NCBI RefSeq assembly: GCF_013314895.1
Contig: NZ_JABTYE010000030.1
Span: forward strand, 1-52,591
DNA: 52,591 nucleotides
From: Cupriavidus gilardii
GTDB taxonomy: Bacteria > Pseudomonadota > Gammaproteobacteria > Burkholderiales > Burkholderiaceae
Direction: 5' to 3'
The position numbers and the translations under genes were made by a program. The notes beneath the pieces are model-generated. The model saw only the letters and a list, made by a program, of their open reading frames with translations. It had not been told where the DNA came from and ran no database searches. Positions 17,158-24,090 of the stretch are shown here, piece by piece (position 1 is the first letter of the stretch; each line of letters opens with the position of its first letter).

Positions 17158-17997
17158 TCAGCGGACCGGGAAATGCCGCGACAGGAAATCGAGCACGGCC
17201 TCGTTGAACCGCGCCGGCCGCTCCATGCAGGCCAGGTGGCCGACGCCCGGCAGGCACCGATACTCGGCACCGGGAATGCGCGCCGCCATCCGCTCCATCA
17301 CCGCCGGCGCCGCATTGGCGTCGTGTTCGCCGGCCAGCGCCAGCACCGGCACCGCGATGCCCGCCAGCGCCGCGCGCTGGTCGAATCGCACCAGCGCATG
17401 CAGCGCGGCGCGATAGGTGTCGGGCGGCACGCTGGCCATCACGCGCGTGGCGAAGGCGACGGCGTCCGCCGGCGCATCGGGTGCGACCATGCCGCGCACG
17501 AGGCCGGCGGCCATCTCGGCCATGGTGCGGCCGGCATCGAGCGGCGCCGTGCGCGCCGCGATGAAGTCGCGCTGCCAGTCGCCGTCGGCCTTGCCGAAGG
17601 CCGGCGAGGTACCCGACAGCACCATGCCGTCGATCGCCTCGGGCATCGCCGCATAGGCCTGCTGCGCGACCATGCCGCCCATGCTGTGGCCGAGCAGCAC
17701 CAGGCGGCGGCCGGCGTCGCGCTCGGCTTGCAGCACCGGGGCCACCGCCGCGGCGAGGCCGGCGAAGTCGTACGGGCCGATCGTCGCGCTGTCGCCGTAG
17801 CCGGGCATGTCCCATGCGACCGCACGGTAGCCGGCCTCGGTCAACGCGTCGAATTGCGCGGGCCAGGCGGCCTTGCCGCCGCCGATGCCATGCAGCATCA
17901 CCACGGCGACGGGGCCGTCGCCACGCACCAAGGTGGCGATGCCGTTGGCGTGGCGCACTACGTGATCGGCATGGCGGTCGGAATCAAACTCGGACAT
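17158..17997 (-). CDS. Alpha/beta hydrolase (NicD-like position)
   Basis: 279 residues. The oxyanion region VVMLHGIGGGKAAWPAQ comes near residue 32, the nucleophile elbow GHSMGG near 103, the acid in LALAGEHDANA near 225, and the catalytic His in GVGHLACMERP near 255, so the triad is complete. In nicotinate pathways the alpha/beta hydrolase NicD deformylates N-formylmaleamate made by NicX, and here the hydrolase gene directly follows a NicX-like gene, so a deformylase or ring-fission product hydrolase is the best inference. A thioesterase role is possible given the CoA ligase nearby. An AAGGAG ribosome site lies six bases before the ATG, directly beside a tandem repeat. Confidence 0.85.
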   Translation of the reverse strand: MSEFDSDRHADHVVRHANGIATLVRGDGPVAVVMLHGIGGGKAAWPAQFDALTEAGYRAVAWDMPGYGDSATIGPYDFAGLAAAVAPVLQAERDAGRRLVLLGHSMGGMVAQQAYAAMPEAIDGMVLSGTSPAFGKADGDWQRDFIAARTAPLDAGRTMAEMAAGLVRGMVAPDAPADAVAFATRVMASVPPDTYRAALHALVRFDQRAALAGIAVPVLALAGEHDANAAPAVMERMAARIPGAEYRCLPGVGHLACMERPARFNEAVLDFLSRHFPVR

Positions 17998-18010
17998 CGA
18001 AGCTCCTTGC

Positions 18011-18074
18011 GGCGTGTCGGGGGTATCGGCGCCTCGGCGTGTCGGCGTGTCGGCGTGTCGGCGTGTCGGCGCGT
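18011..18074. repeat. 8-bp tandem array, 8 units, in operon spacer
   Basis: Eight 8-mers, mostly GGCGTGTC, fill the spacer between the NicX-like stop (18074-18076) and the ribosome site of the hydrolase gene. It has the same unit length as the array at 17044 but a different unit sequence. Confidence 0.9.
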
Positions 18075-19144
18075 CAGCGCGGCATATCGGCCAGCCGGCC
18101 CTGCTCCACCTCGGCCACGCCGTCCAGCGTCACCGTGCAGCCGCGCAGCGGCAGATCGAAATGGCCCAGCGTATGGCGGCCGGCCACTTCGTTGGCGCCG
18201 GTCGAATAGAGGAAATTGCCGGCAAACGCGCGCAGTTCGGTGCCGTTGCAATCGCGCCTGTCGTAGAACGTCAGCGCGTCCCAGCGCGCCTGCGGGTTCA
18301 TGCCCCAGCCGACATGCGAGACCGCGTAGGCGTCGCGCGTGCCTTCCTTGTCGGCCCAGGCCGCGTAGTAGCCGCGCATCATGTCGGCATCGACGCCGCT
18401 GCCCTCGATGCCGACGATGTAGTCGTTGTCGACATGGCAGACGACGGTGTCGCGCAGATAGGTCTTGAAGGTCAGATTGACGTCGCCCGGCGCCAGCACC
18501 AGCGTGCCGTTGACCTGCCCGGTGGCGGGGAACGCCAGGCACAGCCCGCCCGGCCAGTGCGCGACCTGGCCCGGCTTGTTGCAATAGCCCCAGACGCCAC
18601 CGACACGCGCGCCGGCCAGTCCGATGCGCAGATCGGTGCCGGCGCCGGAGGTCACGCGCATCTGCGCGGCACCGCGCAGCCGCCGCATCGCCGCGCGCAC
18701 GCCGGTCTCCAGCGCGGGGTCGGGCACGCAGCGTTCCAGGATTTCGGGATGTTCGTTGCTGATCATCAGCAGCCGCGGCACGACGCCGTCGGCGCCCTGC
18801 AGGATCCGCGGCAGTTCCGGCGCGTGCAGCAGGCCTTCGACGGTGCAGTCCAGCACCAGATGGCAGCGCGACAGCGCGGCAATCACGGGCTCGAGCTGCT
18901 GCAGCGCATCGCTGGCGCCGGTCGAGCGCACCGGCGCCGGCGCCTGCAGCGCGGGGGTCGGCACGCGCACGCGGATCGGCGTCGCGCCCAGCGCCTGCAC
19001 CGCCAGTTCGGCCAAGTCCACGATGACTTGTCGGGATTGCGACTCCGCTACAATGCCGACAACTTCACCCGCGGAAAGCGCGCACAGCTCCAGCGTTCGG
19101 CGAAAGGCCGCCAGCCAGCGGTGTTCGATCTGCTCGACGAGCAT
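18074..19144 (-). CDS. NicX-like 2,5-dihydroxypyridine dioxygenase / M29-like protein
   Basis: 356 residues, close to the roughly 350 of NicX, a non-haem Fe(II) enzyme that opens 2,5-dihydroxypyridine to N-formylmaleamate and is related to M29 aminopeptidases. The late blocks CHVDNDYIVGIEGSG, AVSHVGWGMNP and RHTLGHFDLPLRG fit that family. His277 (SHVGWG), His328 and Asp330 (GHFD) have nearly the spacing I recall for the NicX iron ligands (His265, His318, Asp320), which argues for a dioxygenase. The gene is first in the leftward operon, with a GAGGAG ribosome site before the ATG at 19144. The true substrate is unknown; a plain aminopeptidase-like role is the main alternative. Confidence 0.8.
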   Translation of the reverse strand: MLVEQIEHRWLAAFRRTLELCALSAGEVVGIVAESQSRQVIVDLAELAVQALGATPIRVRVPTPALQAPAPVRSTGASDALQQLEPVIAALSRCHLVLDCTVEGLLHAPELPRILQGADGVVPRLLMISNEHPEILERCVPDPALETGVRAAMRRLRGAAQMRVTSGAGTDLRIGLAGARVGGVWGYCNKPGQVAHWPGGLCLAFPATGQVNGTLVLAPGDVNLTFKTYLRDTVVCHVDNDYIVGIEGSGVDADMMRGYYAAWADKEGTRDAYAVSHVGWGMNPQARWDALTFYDRRDCNGTELRAFAGNFLYSTGANEVAGRHTLGHFDLPLRGCTVTLDGVAEVEQGRLADMPR

Positions 19145-19280
19145 GACACTTCTCCTCTGCTGCTGCTCTGCTGCTCATTCGGGGCCGGGCCCCGCCCTCG
19201 GTGCGCTCCGCGGCATCGCAGCAAAGCCCCGCCTTGCCGTTTGCGATCCCGCGCCTGCGTTCCTCGCTTGCGTTTCCAGC

Positions 19281-19323
19281 TTGTGATTCTGCGTTCTGCG
19301 GCAAATAATATATGAAATTTCAT
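19281..19323 (+). promoter_or_regulatory. Promoter with overlapping palindrome, probable MarR operator
   Basis: In the divergent region between the NicX-like gene and the flavin reductase, TTGTGA (19281-19286) and AATAAT (19304-19309) are 17 bases apart. The perfect palindrome ATGAAATTTCAT (19312-19323) covers the expected transcript start near 19316. The surrounding bases are strikingly AT-rich for this genome. A repressor palindrome over the start point fits the MarR gene encoded downstream. Confidence 0.6.
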
Positions 19324-19384
19324 GGAAATCAGCGGTACCCGACCTATGGGATTTCCCGACGCCAACCCGCCTGACGGGAACCTG

Positions 19385-19915
19385 ATGCCGCACGGCCAAG
19401 CCGCCGCGCCGGACTTCGACGCGCTGCATTTCCGCCGCGCGCTGTCGCAGTTCGCCACCGGCGTCACGGTCATCACCACGCGCGCGATGCGCGAATCGCC
19501 GGCCGATCCGCCCTTCGTCGGCATCACCGCCAGCTCGTTCAATTCGGTCTCGCTCGATCCGCCGCTGGTGCTGTGGAGCATGGCGAGCCGCGCCAACAGT
19601 CTGCCGATGTTCCGCGGCGGCTCGCACTACATCATCAACGTGCTGGCCGCGACCCAGCTGGACCTGTGCCAGCGCTTCGCCACGCTCAAGGGGGACCGCT
19701 TCGCCGGCGTCGACTACCGCCTGTCGGCCACCGGCCTGCCGATTCTGGCCAATGCGCTGGCCTGGTTCGAATGCCACAACCGCAGCCGCTACGACGAGGG
19801 GGATCACGTGATCTTCGTCGGCGAGGTGGAACGTTGCGGCATCCACACCAGCGGCGGCCTGCCGCTGGTGTTCCAGGGCGGGGCGTTCTCCACCACCTGC
19901 CCGCTGCGCGACTGA
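19385..19915 (+). CDS. Flavin reductase (HpaC/IacG-like)
   Basis: 176 residues from ATG 19385. The family signature FRRALSQFATGVTVITT, the flavin-binding GITASSFNSVSLDPPLVLWS, and the closing GDHVIFVGEVERCGIH strand are intact. Such enzymes use NAD(P)H to reduce FMN or FAD for a partner monooxygenase. The partner is probably the acyl-CoA-dehydrogenase-fold flavoprotein of the divergent operon. ATGs at 19322 and 19346 are in frame, but 19322 overlaps the putative operator and lies almost at the transcript start, so I prefer the later start preceded by GGGAA. The MarR gene follows after 47 bases, probably in the same transcript. Confidence 0.88.
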   Translation: MPHGQAAAPDFDALHFRRALSQFATGVTVITTRAMRESPADPPFVGITASSFNSVSLDPPLVLWSMASRANSLPMFRGGSHYIINVLAATQLDLCQRFATLKGDRFAGVDYRLSATGLPILANALAWFECHNRSRYDEGDHVIFVGEVERCGIHTSGGLPLVFQGGAFSTTCPLRD

Positions 19916-19962
19916 ACGCGCCGCGCCTCCCCCTTCGCCCGCCGCATCGGCCGCACCCGACC

Positions 19963-20394
19963 ATGCCCTTCGTCGACGGATATCTGCCCTATCTGCTGGC
20001 GCGCGCCAGCCATCTGGTGTCGGGAGAGTTTCACCGCAAGGTCGAGGCGGCCGGCCTAAGCGTGCCCGAATGGCGCGTGCTGGCGACGCTGGCGGACCGC
20101 GACGACTGCACGGTCGGCACGCTGGCCGATATCACGCTGACCAAGCAGCCGACGCTGACCAAGCTGCTCGATCGCATGACCGCCGACGGCCTGGTCGAGC
20201 GCCGCCGCGACGGCGCGCCGGATCGCCGCCAGGCGCTGGTGTCGATCACCGAGCGCGGGCGCGAACGGGCCCGCCCGCTGCTGGTCCAGGCGGCCGAACA
20301 CGAGGCCCAGGTGCTGGCCGCGTTCGGCGCCAGCCAGGGCGACCAGCTGAAGGAGACGCTGCGCCGGCTGATCGCGCTGCACGCGCGGCGGTAA
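19963..20394 (+). CDS. MarR family transcriptional regulator
   Basis: 143-residue winged-helix regulator. The helix-turn-helix lies at residues about 30-75 (LSVPEWRVLATLAD, GTLADITLTKQPTLTKLLDRM) and the wing is RRRDGAPDRRQALVSITERG, with the Asp-Arg-Arg typical of MarR. These proteins usually repress adjacent catabolic genes and release DNA when bound by a phenolic or aromatic ligand, sometimes as its CoA ester. It is encoded just after the flavin reductase and is the obvious regulator of the divergent cluster; the palindrome at 19312 is the candidate site. IacR (indole-acetate) and NicR (nicotinate) are functional parallels from the same family. Confidence 0.9.
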   Translation: MPFVDGYLPYLLARASHLVSGEFHRKVEAAGLSVPEWRVLATLADRDDCTVGTLADITLTKQPTLTKLLDRMTADGLVERRRDGAPDRRQALVSITERGRERARPLLVQAAEHEAQVLAAFGASQGDQLKETLRRLIALHARR

Positions 20395-20421
20395 GCGCGC
20401 GGTTTCCCCCAAGACTGCGGG

Positions 20422-20904
20422 CTAGCCCTGGCCGCGCGCCTGCACCAGCGCCAAGGGCGACCCTTCCGTCTTGATCCGCTGCAACACGATGTTCGAGCGG
20501 ATGTCCATCACCCCCGGCGTGCGATAGAGCCGGTTCACGATGAAGTCGGAGTAGTGCTTCAGATTGCGCGCCTGCACGCGCAGGATGTAATTGCTGTCGC
20601 CGGTGATCACATAGGCCGACAGCACCTCGGGCCATGACTGCACCGCCGCGTTGAAGGTGTCGTGCCAACCCTCGACCGCGGGCCGCATCGACACCTGGAC
20701 GATCGCCTCCAGCTCCAGCCCCAGCCGCTCGGCATCGAACCAGGCGCGATAGCCGCCGATCACGCCACTTTCCTCTAGCAGCCGCACGCGCCGCAGGCAG
20801 GCCGACGGCGACAGCGCCACGCGCTCGGCCAGGTCCTGGTTGCTGATGCGGCCGTTCTGCTGCAGGCAGGTCAGGATGCGCAGATCGATGGGGTCGAGGG
20901 TCAT
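20422..20904 (-). CDS. kynR: Lrp/AsnC family regulator of the kynurenine operon
   Basis: 160 residues. The N-terminal helix-turn-helix (DLRILTCLQQNGRISNQDLA, then SPSACLRRVRLLEESGVI) and C-terminal RAM ligand-binding domain (VLSAYVITGDSNYILRVQ, MDIRSNIVLQRIK) are both complete. It is transcribed away from kynB with 188 bases between the starts, the arrangement of KynR in Pseudomonas and Burkholderiaceae, where it activates the kyn genes in response to L-kynurenine. The assignment rests on family and position. The ATG at 20904 gives the standard N-terminus. Confidence 0.9.
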   Translation of the reverse strand: MTLDPIDLRILTCLQQNGRISNQDLAERVALSPSACLRRVRLLEESGVIGGYRAWFDAERLGLELEAIVQVSMRPAVEGWHDTFNAAVQSWPEVLSAYVITGDSNYILRVQARNLKHYSDFIVNRLYRTPGVMDIRSNIVLQRIKTEGSPLALVQARGQG

Positions 20905-20939
20905 GTCGAAGATTATTTCGTGGTGACGTTTGTTTATCG

Positions 20940-20954
20940 AATTCTATGCGAATT
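20940..20954. promoter_or_regulatory. Candidate Lrp/KynR site in kynR-kynB intergenic region
   Basis: The inverted repeat AATTC-TATGC-GAATT is 15 bp long with an AT-rich centre, the size of Lrp-family sites. It lies in a local AT-rich stretch 36 bases from the kynR start and about 140 bases before kynB. The remainder of the spacer shows no clear hexamers. Confidence 0.45.
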
Positions 20955-21092
20955 TTGGCGGTGCCAGCCGTCGAAATAGCAAGCCTCTTTCCCGAAATCT
21001 TGACTATCATGCCGGGATCGGCACCACCGCCGCCCGCCGCGGCCATCATCACGAACCGCGGCAAAGCGCGAACACATCACGACAAGCGCCCC

Positions 21093-21767
21093 ATGTCCGA
21101 CGCCTTTTCCGCTTCTCCGTCCACGGCGCGCACGCTGTGGGACATCAGCCCGCCGCTGTCGCCCGCGACACCAGTGTGGCCAGGCGACACGCCGTTCCAG
21201 CAGCAGAGCGCGTGGCAGATGGACGAGCACTGTCCGGTCAACGTCGGCCGCATCACGCTGTCGCCGCACACCGGCGCCCATGCGGATGCGCCGCTGCACT
21301 ACGCGGCCGATGGCGCGCCGATCGGCGAGGTGGATCTGGACCCGTATCTGGGCCCGTGCCGCGTGATCCATTGCATCGGCGCCGCGCCGCTGGTGCGGCC
21401 GGAGCAGGTCGCGGGCGCGCTGGGGGGCGCACCGGGAGGCGTGCCGCCGCGCGTGCTGTTGCGCACCTACCGCAGCGCGCCGCTCGCCGCTTGGGACCCG
21501 GATTTCTGCGCGGTGGCGCCGGAAACCATCGCGCTGCTGGCCGAGCACGGCGTACGGCTGATCGGCATCGACACGCCGTCGCTGGATCCGCAGCAGTCCA
21601 AGACCATGGACGCGCATCGCATGGTGCGCCGGCACCGGATGGCGATTCTCGAAGGGCTGGTGCTCGACGCGGTCGCGCCGGGCGACTACGAACTGATTGC
21701 GCTGCCGCTGCGCCTTGCGCAGCTGGACGCCAGCCCGGTGCGCGCGGTGCTGCGCAGCCTGGCCTGA
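21093..21767 (+). CDS. kynB: Kynurenine formamidase
   Basis: 224 residues, slightly longer than the usual 205-215. It hydrolyses N-formylkynurenine to kynurenine and formate in tryptophan catabolism. The metal-dependent cyclase-type signature appears as LSPHTGAHADAPLHY near residue 58, where the His and Asp bind zinc, and the closing FCAVAPETIALLAEHGVRLIGIDTPSLDP and HRMAILEGLVLDAV blocks are diagnostic for KynB. A Gly/Val-rich insert (GGAPGGVPP) accounts for the extra length. It is first in the kynB-kynU-kynA operon and divergent from kynR. Confidence 0.95.
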   Translation: MSDAFSASPSTARTLWDISPPLSPATPVWPGDTPFQQQSAWQMDEHCPVNVGRITLSPHTGAHADAPLHYAADGAPIGEVDLDPYLGPCRVIHCIGAAPLVRPEQVAGALGGAPGGVPPRVLLRTYRSAPLAAWDPDFCAVAPETIALLAEHGVRLIGIDTPSLDPQQSKTMDAHRMVRRHRMAILEGLVLDAVAPGDYELIALPLRLAQLDASPVRAVLRSLA

Positions 21768-21863
21768 GCGCCGCCGTTCCGGCCTGCCGTATTCGCGTAT
21801 TCGACAACGATCAACGATCGCCCTGCGGCGATCCTCAGTCACCCTCAGACACCCAAGGAATCC

Positions 21864-23120
21864 ATGACCGCAAGTACCCGCGAGCAATGCCTGTCGCTGG
21901 ACCGGCAAGACCCCTTGCGCCCGCTGCGCGACGCGTTCGCGCTGCCCGAGGGCGTGATCTATCTGGACGGCAATTCGCTGGGCGCCCGCCCGCATGCGGC
22001 CGCTGCACGCGCCGCCCAGGTGGTCGAGCAGGAATGGGGCGAAGGCCTGATCCGCAGCTGGAACAGCGCCGGCTGGTTCGAACTGCCGCAGCGCCTGGGC
22101 AACCTGCTGGCGCCGCTGATTGGGGCCGGCCCCGACGAGGTCGTCGTCACCGACACCACCTCGGTCAATCTGTTCAAGGTGCTGGCCGCCGCGCTGCGCG
22201 TGCAGGGCGTGCGCGCTGCGGCGCGCAAGGTGATCGTCTCCGAGCGCAGCAACTTCCCCACCGATCTGTATATCGCCCAGGGCCTGGCCGATCTGCTGCA
22301 GCAGGGATATTCGCTGCGCCTGGTCGACAGCCCCGACGAAATCGACGCCGCGGTGCGCGACGATACCGCCGTGCTGATGCTGACCCACGTCAACTACAAG
22401 ACCGGCGAGATGCTGGACATGGCCGCGCTGACCGAGCTCGCGCATGCGCGCGGCGCGCTGACGGTCTGGGATCTGGCGCATTCGGCGGGCGCGGTGCCGG
22501 TGGCCCTGCGCGAGTCCGGCGCGGACTACGCGGTCGGCTGCACCTACAAATATCTGAACGGCGGTCCCGGTTCGCCGGCCTTCCTGTGGGTCGCGCCGGC
22601 GCTGCGCGACGCCTTCTGGCAGCCGCTGTCGGGCTGGTGGGGCCATGCCGCGCCGTTCGCGATGGAGCCCGACTATCGTCCGCGCAGCGGCGTCGCACGC
22701 TTCCTGTGCGGCACGCAGCCGATGACCTCGCTGGCGATGGTCGAATGCGGGCTGGAGATTTTCGGACACACCGACATGCAGGCGCTGCGCGCCAAATCGC
22801 TGCAGCTGACCGACCTGTTCATCGCGCTGGTGGAAAGCCGCTGCGGCCATCATCCGCTGACGCTGGTCACGCCGCGCGAGCACACGCGCCGCGGCAGCCA
22901 GGTCAGCTTCGCCCATCCGCAGGGCTATGCGGTGATGCAGGCGCTGATCGAGCGCGGCGTGATCGGCGACTACCGCGAGCCGCAGATCATCCGCTTCGGC
23001 TTCACGCCGCTCTACACTGGTTTTGCGGACGTCTGGGATGCGGTGGAAGTGCTTCGCGACGTGCTGGACAGCGGCGCCTACGAAGCGGCGCGCTTCCAGA
23101 CGCGCACGGCGGTGACCTGA
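21864..23120 (+). CDS. kynU: Kynureninase
   Basis: 418-residue PLP enzyme that cleaves kynurenine to anthranilate and alanine. Conserved blocks include YLDGNSLGARP near residue 32, EWGEGLIRSWN near 55, the PLP-phosphate region TDTTSVNLFKVL, LTHVNYKTGEM, WDLAHSAGAVPV with the cofactor aspartate, and the PLP lysine in GCTYKYLNGGPG near residue 230. An AAGGA ribosome site precedes the ATG at 21864. It lies 96 bases after kynB and 16 bases before kynA, so the three genes form one operon converting tryptophan to anthranilate. No anthranilate-degrading genes are recognisable directly downstream. Confidence 0.97.
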   Translation: MTASTREQCLSLDRQDPLRPLRDAFALPEGVIYLDGNSLGARPHAAAARAAQVVEQEWGEGLIRSWNSAGWFELPQRLGNLLAPLIGAGPDEVVVTDTTSVNLFKVLAAALRVQGVRAAARKVIVSERSNFPTDLYIAQGLADLLQQGYSLRLVDSPDEIDAAVRDDTAVLMLTHVNYKTGEMLDMAALTELAHARGALTVWDLAHSAGAVPVALRESGADYAVGCTYKYLNGGPGSPAFLWVAPALRDAFWQPLSGWWGHAAPFAMEPDYRPRSGVARFLCGTQPMTSLAMVECGLEIFGHTDMQALRAKSLQLTDLFIALVESRCGHHPLTLVTPREHTRRGSQVSFAHPQGYAVMQALIERGVIGDYREPQIIRFGFTPLYTGFADVWDAVEVLRDVLDSGAYEAARFQTRTAVT

Positions 23121-23136
23121 GCGGCGAGCGAACGAG

Positions 23137-24045
23137 ATGACCATGCAATCCGATAACACCAAGGCCGGGCACGGTGGCTGCCCGATGTCCGGCGCGGCGG
23201 CCCGTCACGGCGAGGCTTCCGGCGAGGGCGATTGGCACGGCGCCCAGCTCGACATGCGCCAGCAGATGAGCTACGGCGACTATCTGGCGCTCGACCAGAT
23301 TCTCAACGCGCAGCATCCGCTGTCGCCGGACCACAACGAGATGCTGTTCATCGTCCAGCATCAGACCACCGAGCTGTGGATGAAGCTGATGCTGCATGAG
23401 TTGCGCGCCGCGCGCGACGCGGTGCGGCGCGACGATCTGCCGCCGGCATTCAAGATGCTGACGCGGGTGTCGCGCATCATGGATCAGCTGGTGCAGGCGT
23501 GGAACGTGCTGGCGACGATGACGCCGCCAGAGTATTCCGCGATGCGGCCCTATCTGGGGATGTCGTCGGGCTTTCAGTCGTTCCAGTACCGCGAAATCGA
23601 ATTCATCCTCGGCAACAAGAACCCCGCGATGCTGCGCCCGCATGCGCATCGTCCCGAGCACCATGCGCTGGTCGAGGAGGCGCTGCGCACGCCGTCGCTG
23701 TACGACGAAGCGATCCGGCTGATGGCGCGGCGCGGCTTTCCGATCGACGCGGCGTGCCTGGAGCGCGACTGGACCGAGCCGGCCGGCTATAACGCCTCGG
23801 TCGAGGCGGCGTGGCTGGAGGTCTATCGCCAGCCGGAGGCGCACTGGGAGCTGTACGAGCTCGGCGAGAAGTTCGTCGATCTCGAGGACGCCTTCCGCCA
23901 ATGGCGCTTCCGCCATGTCACCACGGTCGAGCGCGTGATCGGCTTCAAGCGCGGCACCGGCGGTACCGAGGGGGTCAGCTATCTGCGCAAGATGCTCGAC
24001 ATCGTGCTGTTCCCGGAACTGTGGAAGCTGCGCACCGACCTGTGA
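23137..24045 (+). CDS. kynA: Tryptophan 2,3-dioxygenase
   Basis: 302 residues. A haem enzyme that opens the indole ring of L-tryptophan to N-formylkynurenine, the first step of the pathway although encoded last. The signature MSYGDYLALDQILNAQHPLS, the distal-side HNEMLFIVQHQTTELWMKL block with its substrate-site His and Phe, the SSGFQSFQYREIEFILGNKN block, and the haem-ligand region WRFRHVTTVERVIGFKRGTGG with its His are all intact. The first 40 residues are variable and include a Gly/Cys-rich patch (GHGGCPMSG). The operon ends against the converging iclR gene. Confidence 0.97.
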   Translation: MTMQSDNTKAGHGGCPMSGAAARHGEASGEGDWHGAQLDMRQQMSYGDYLALDQILNAQHPLSPDHNEMLFIVQHQTTELWMKLMLHELRAARDAVRRDDLPPAFKMLTRVSRIMDQLVQAWNVLATMTPPEYSAMRPYLGMSSGFQSFQYREIEFILGNKNPAMLRPHAHRPEHHALVEEALRTPSLYDEAIRLMARRGFPIDAACLERDWTEPAGYNASVEAAWLEVYRQPEAHWELYELGEKFVDLEDAFRQWRFRHVTTVERVIGFKRGTGGTEGVSYLRKMLDIVLFPELWKLRTDL

Positions 24046-24062
24046 GGTCCGCCTGAAACGGC

Positions 24063-24090
24063 GGGGCCGCCCTGCTCAGCGGGCGGCCCC
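24063..24090. terminator. Strong hairpin at the kynA/iclR convergent junction
   Basis: A perfect 10-bp stem GGGGCCGCCC / GGGCGGCCCC with an 8-base loop spans the stop codon of the IclR gene, 18 bases past the kynA stop. There is no T tract on either strand, so it is at best a pause or Rho-assisted end and an mRNA-stabilising hairpin. Confidence 0.45.
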
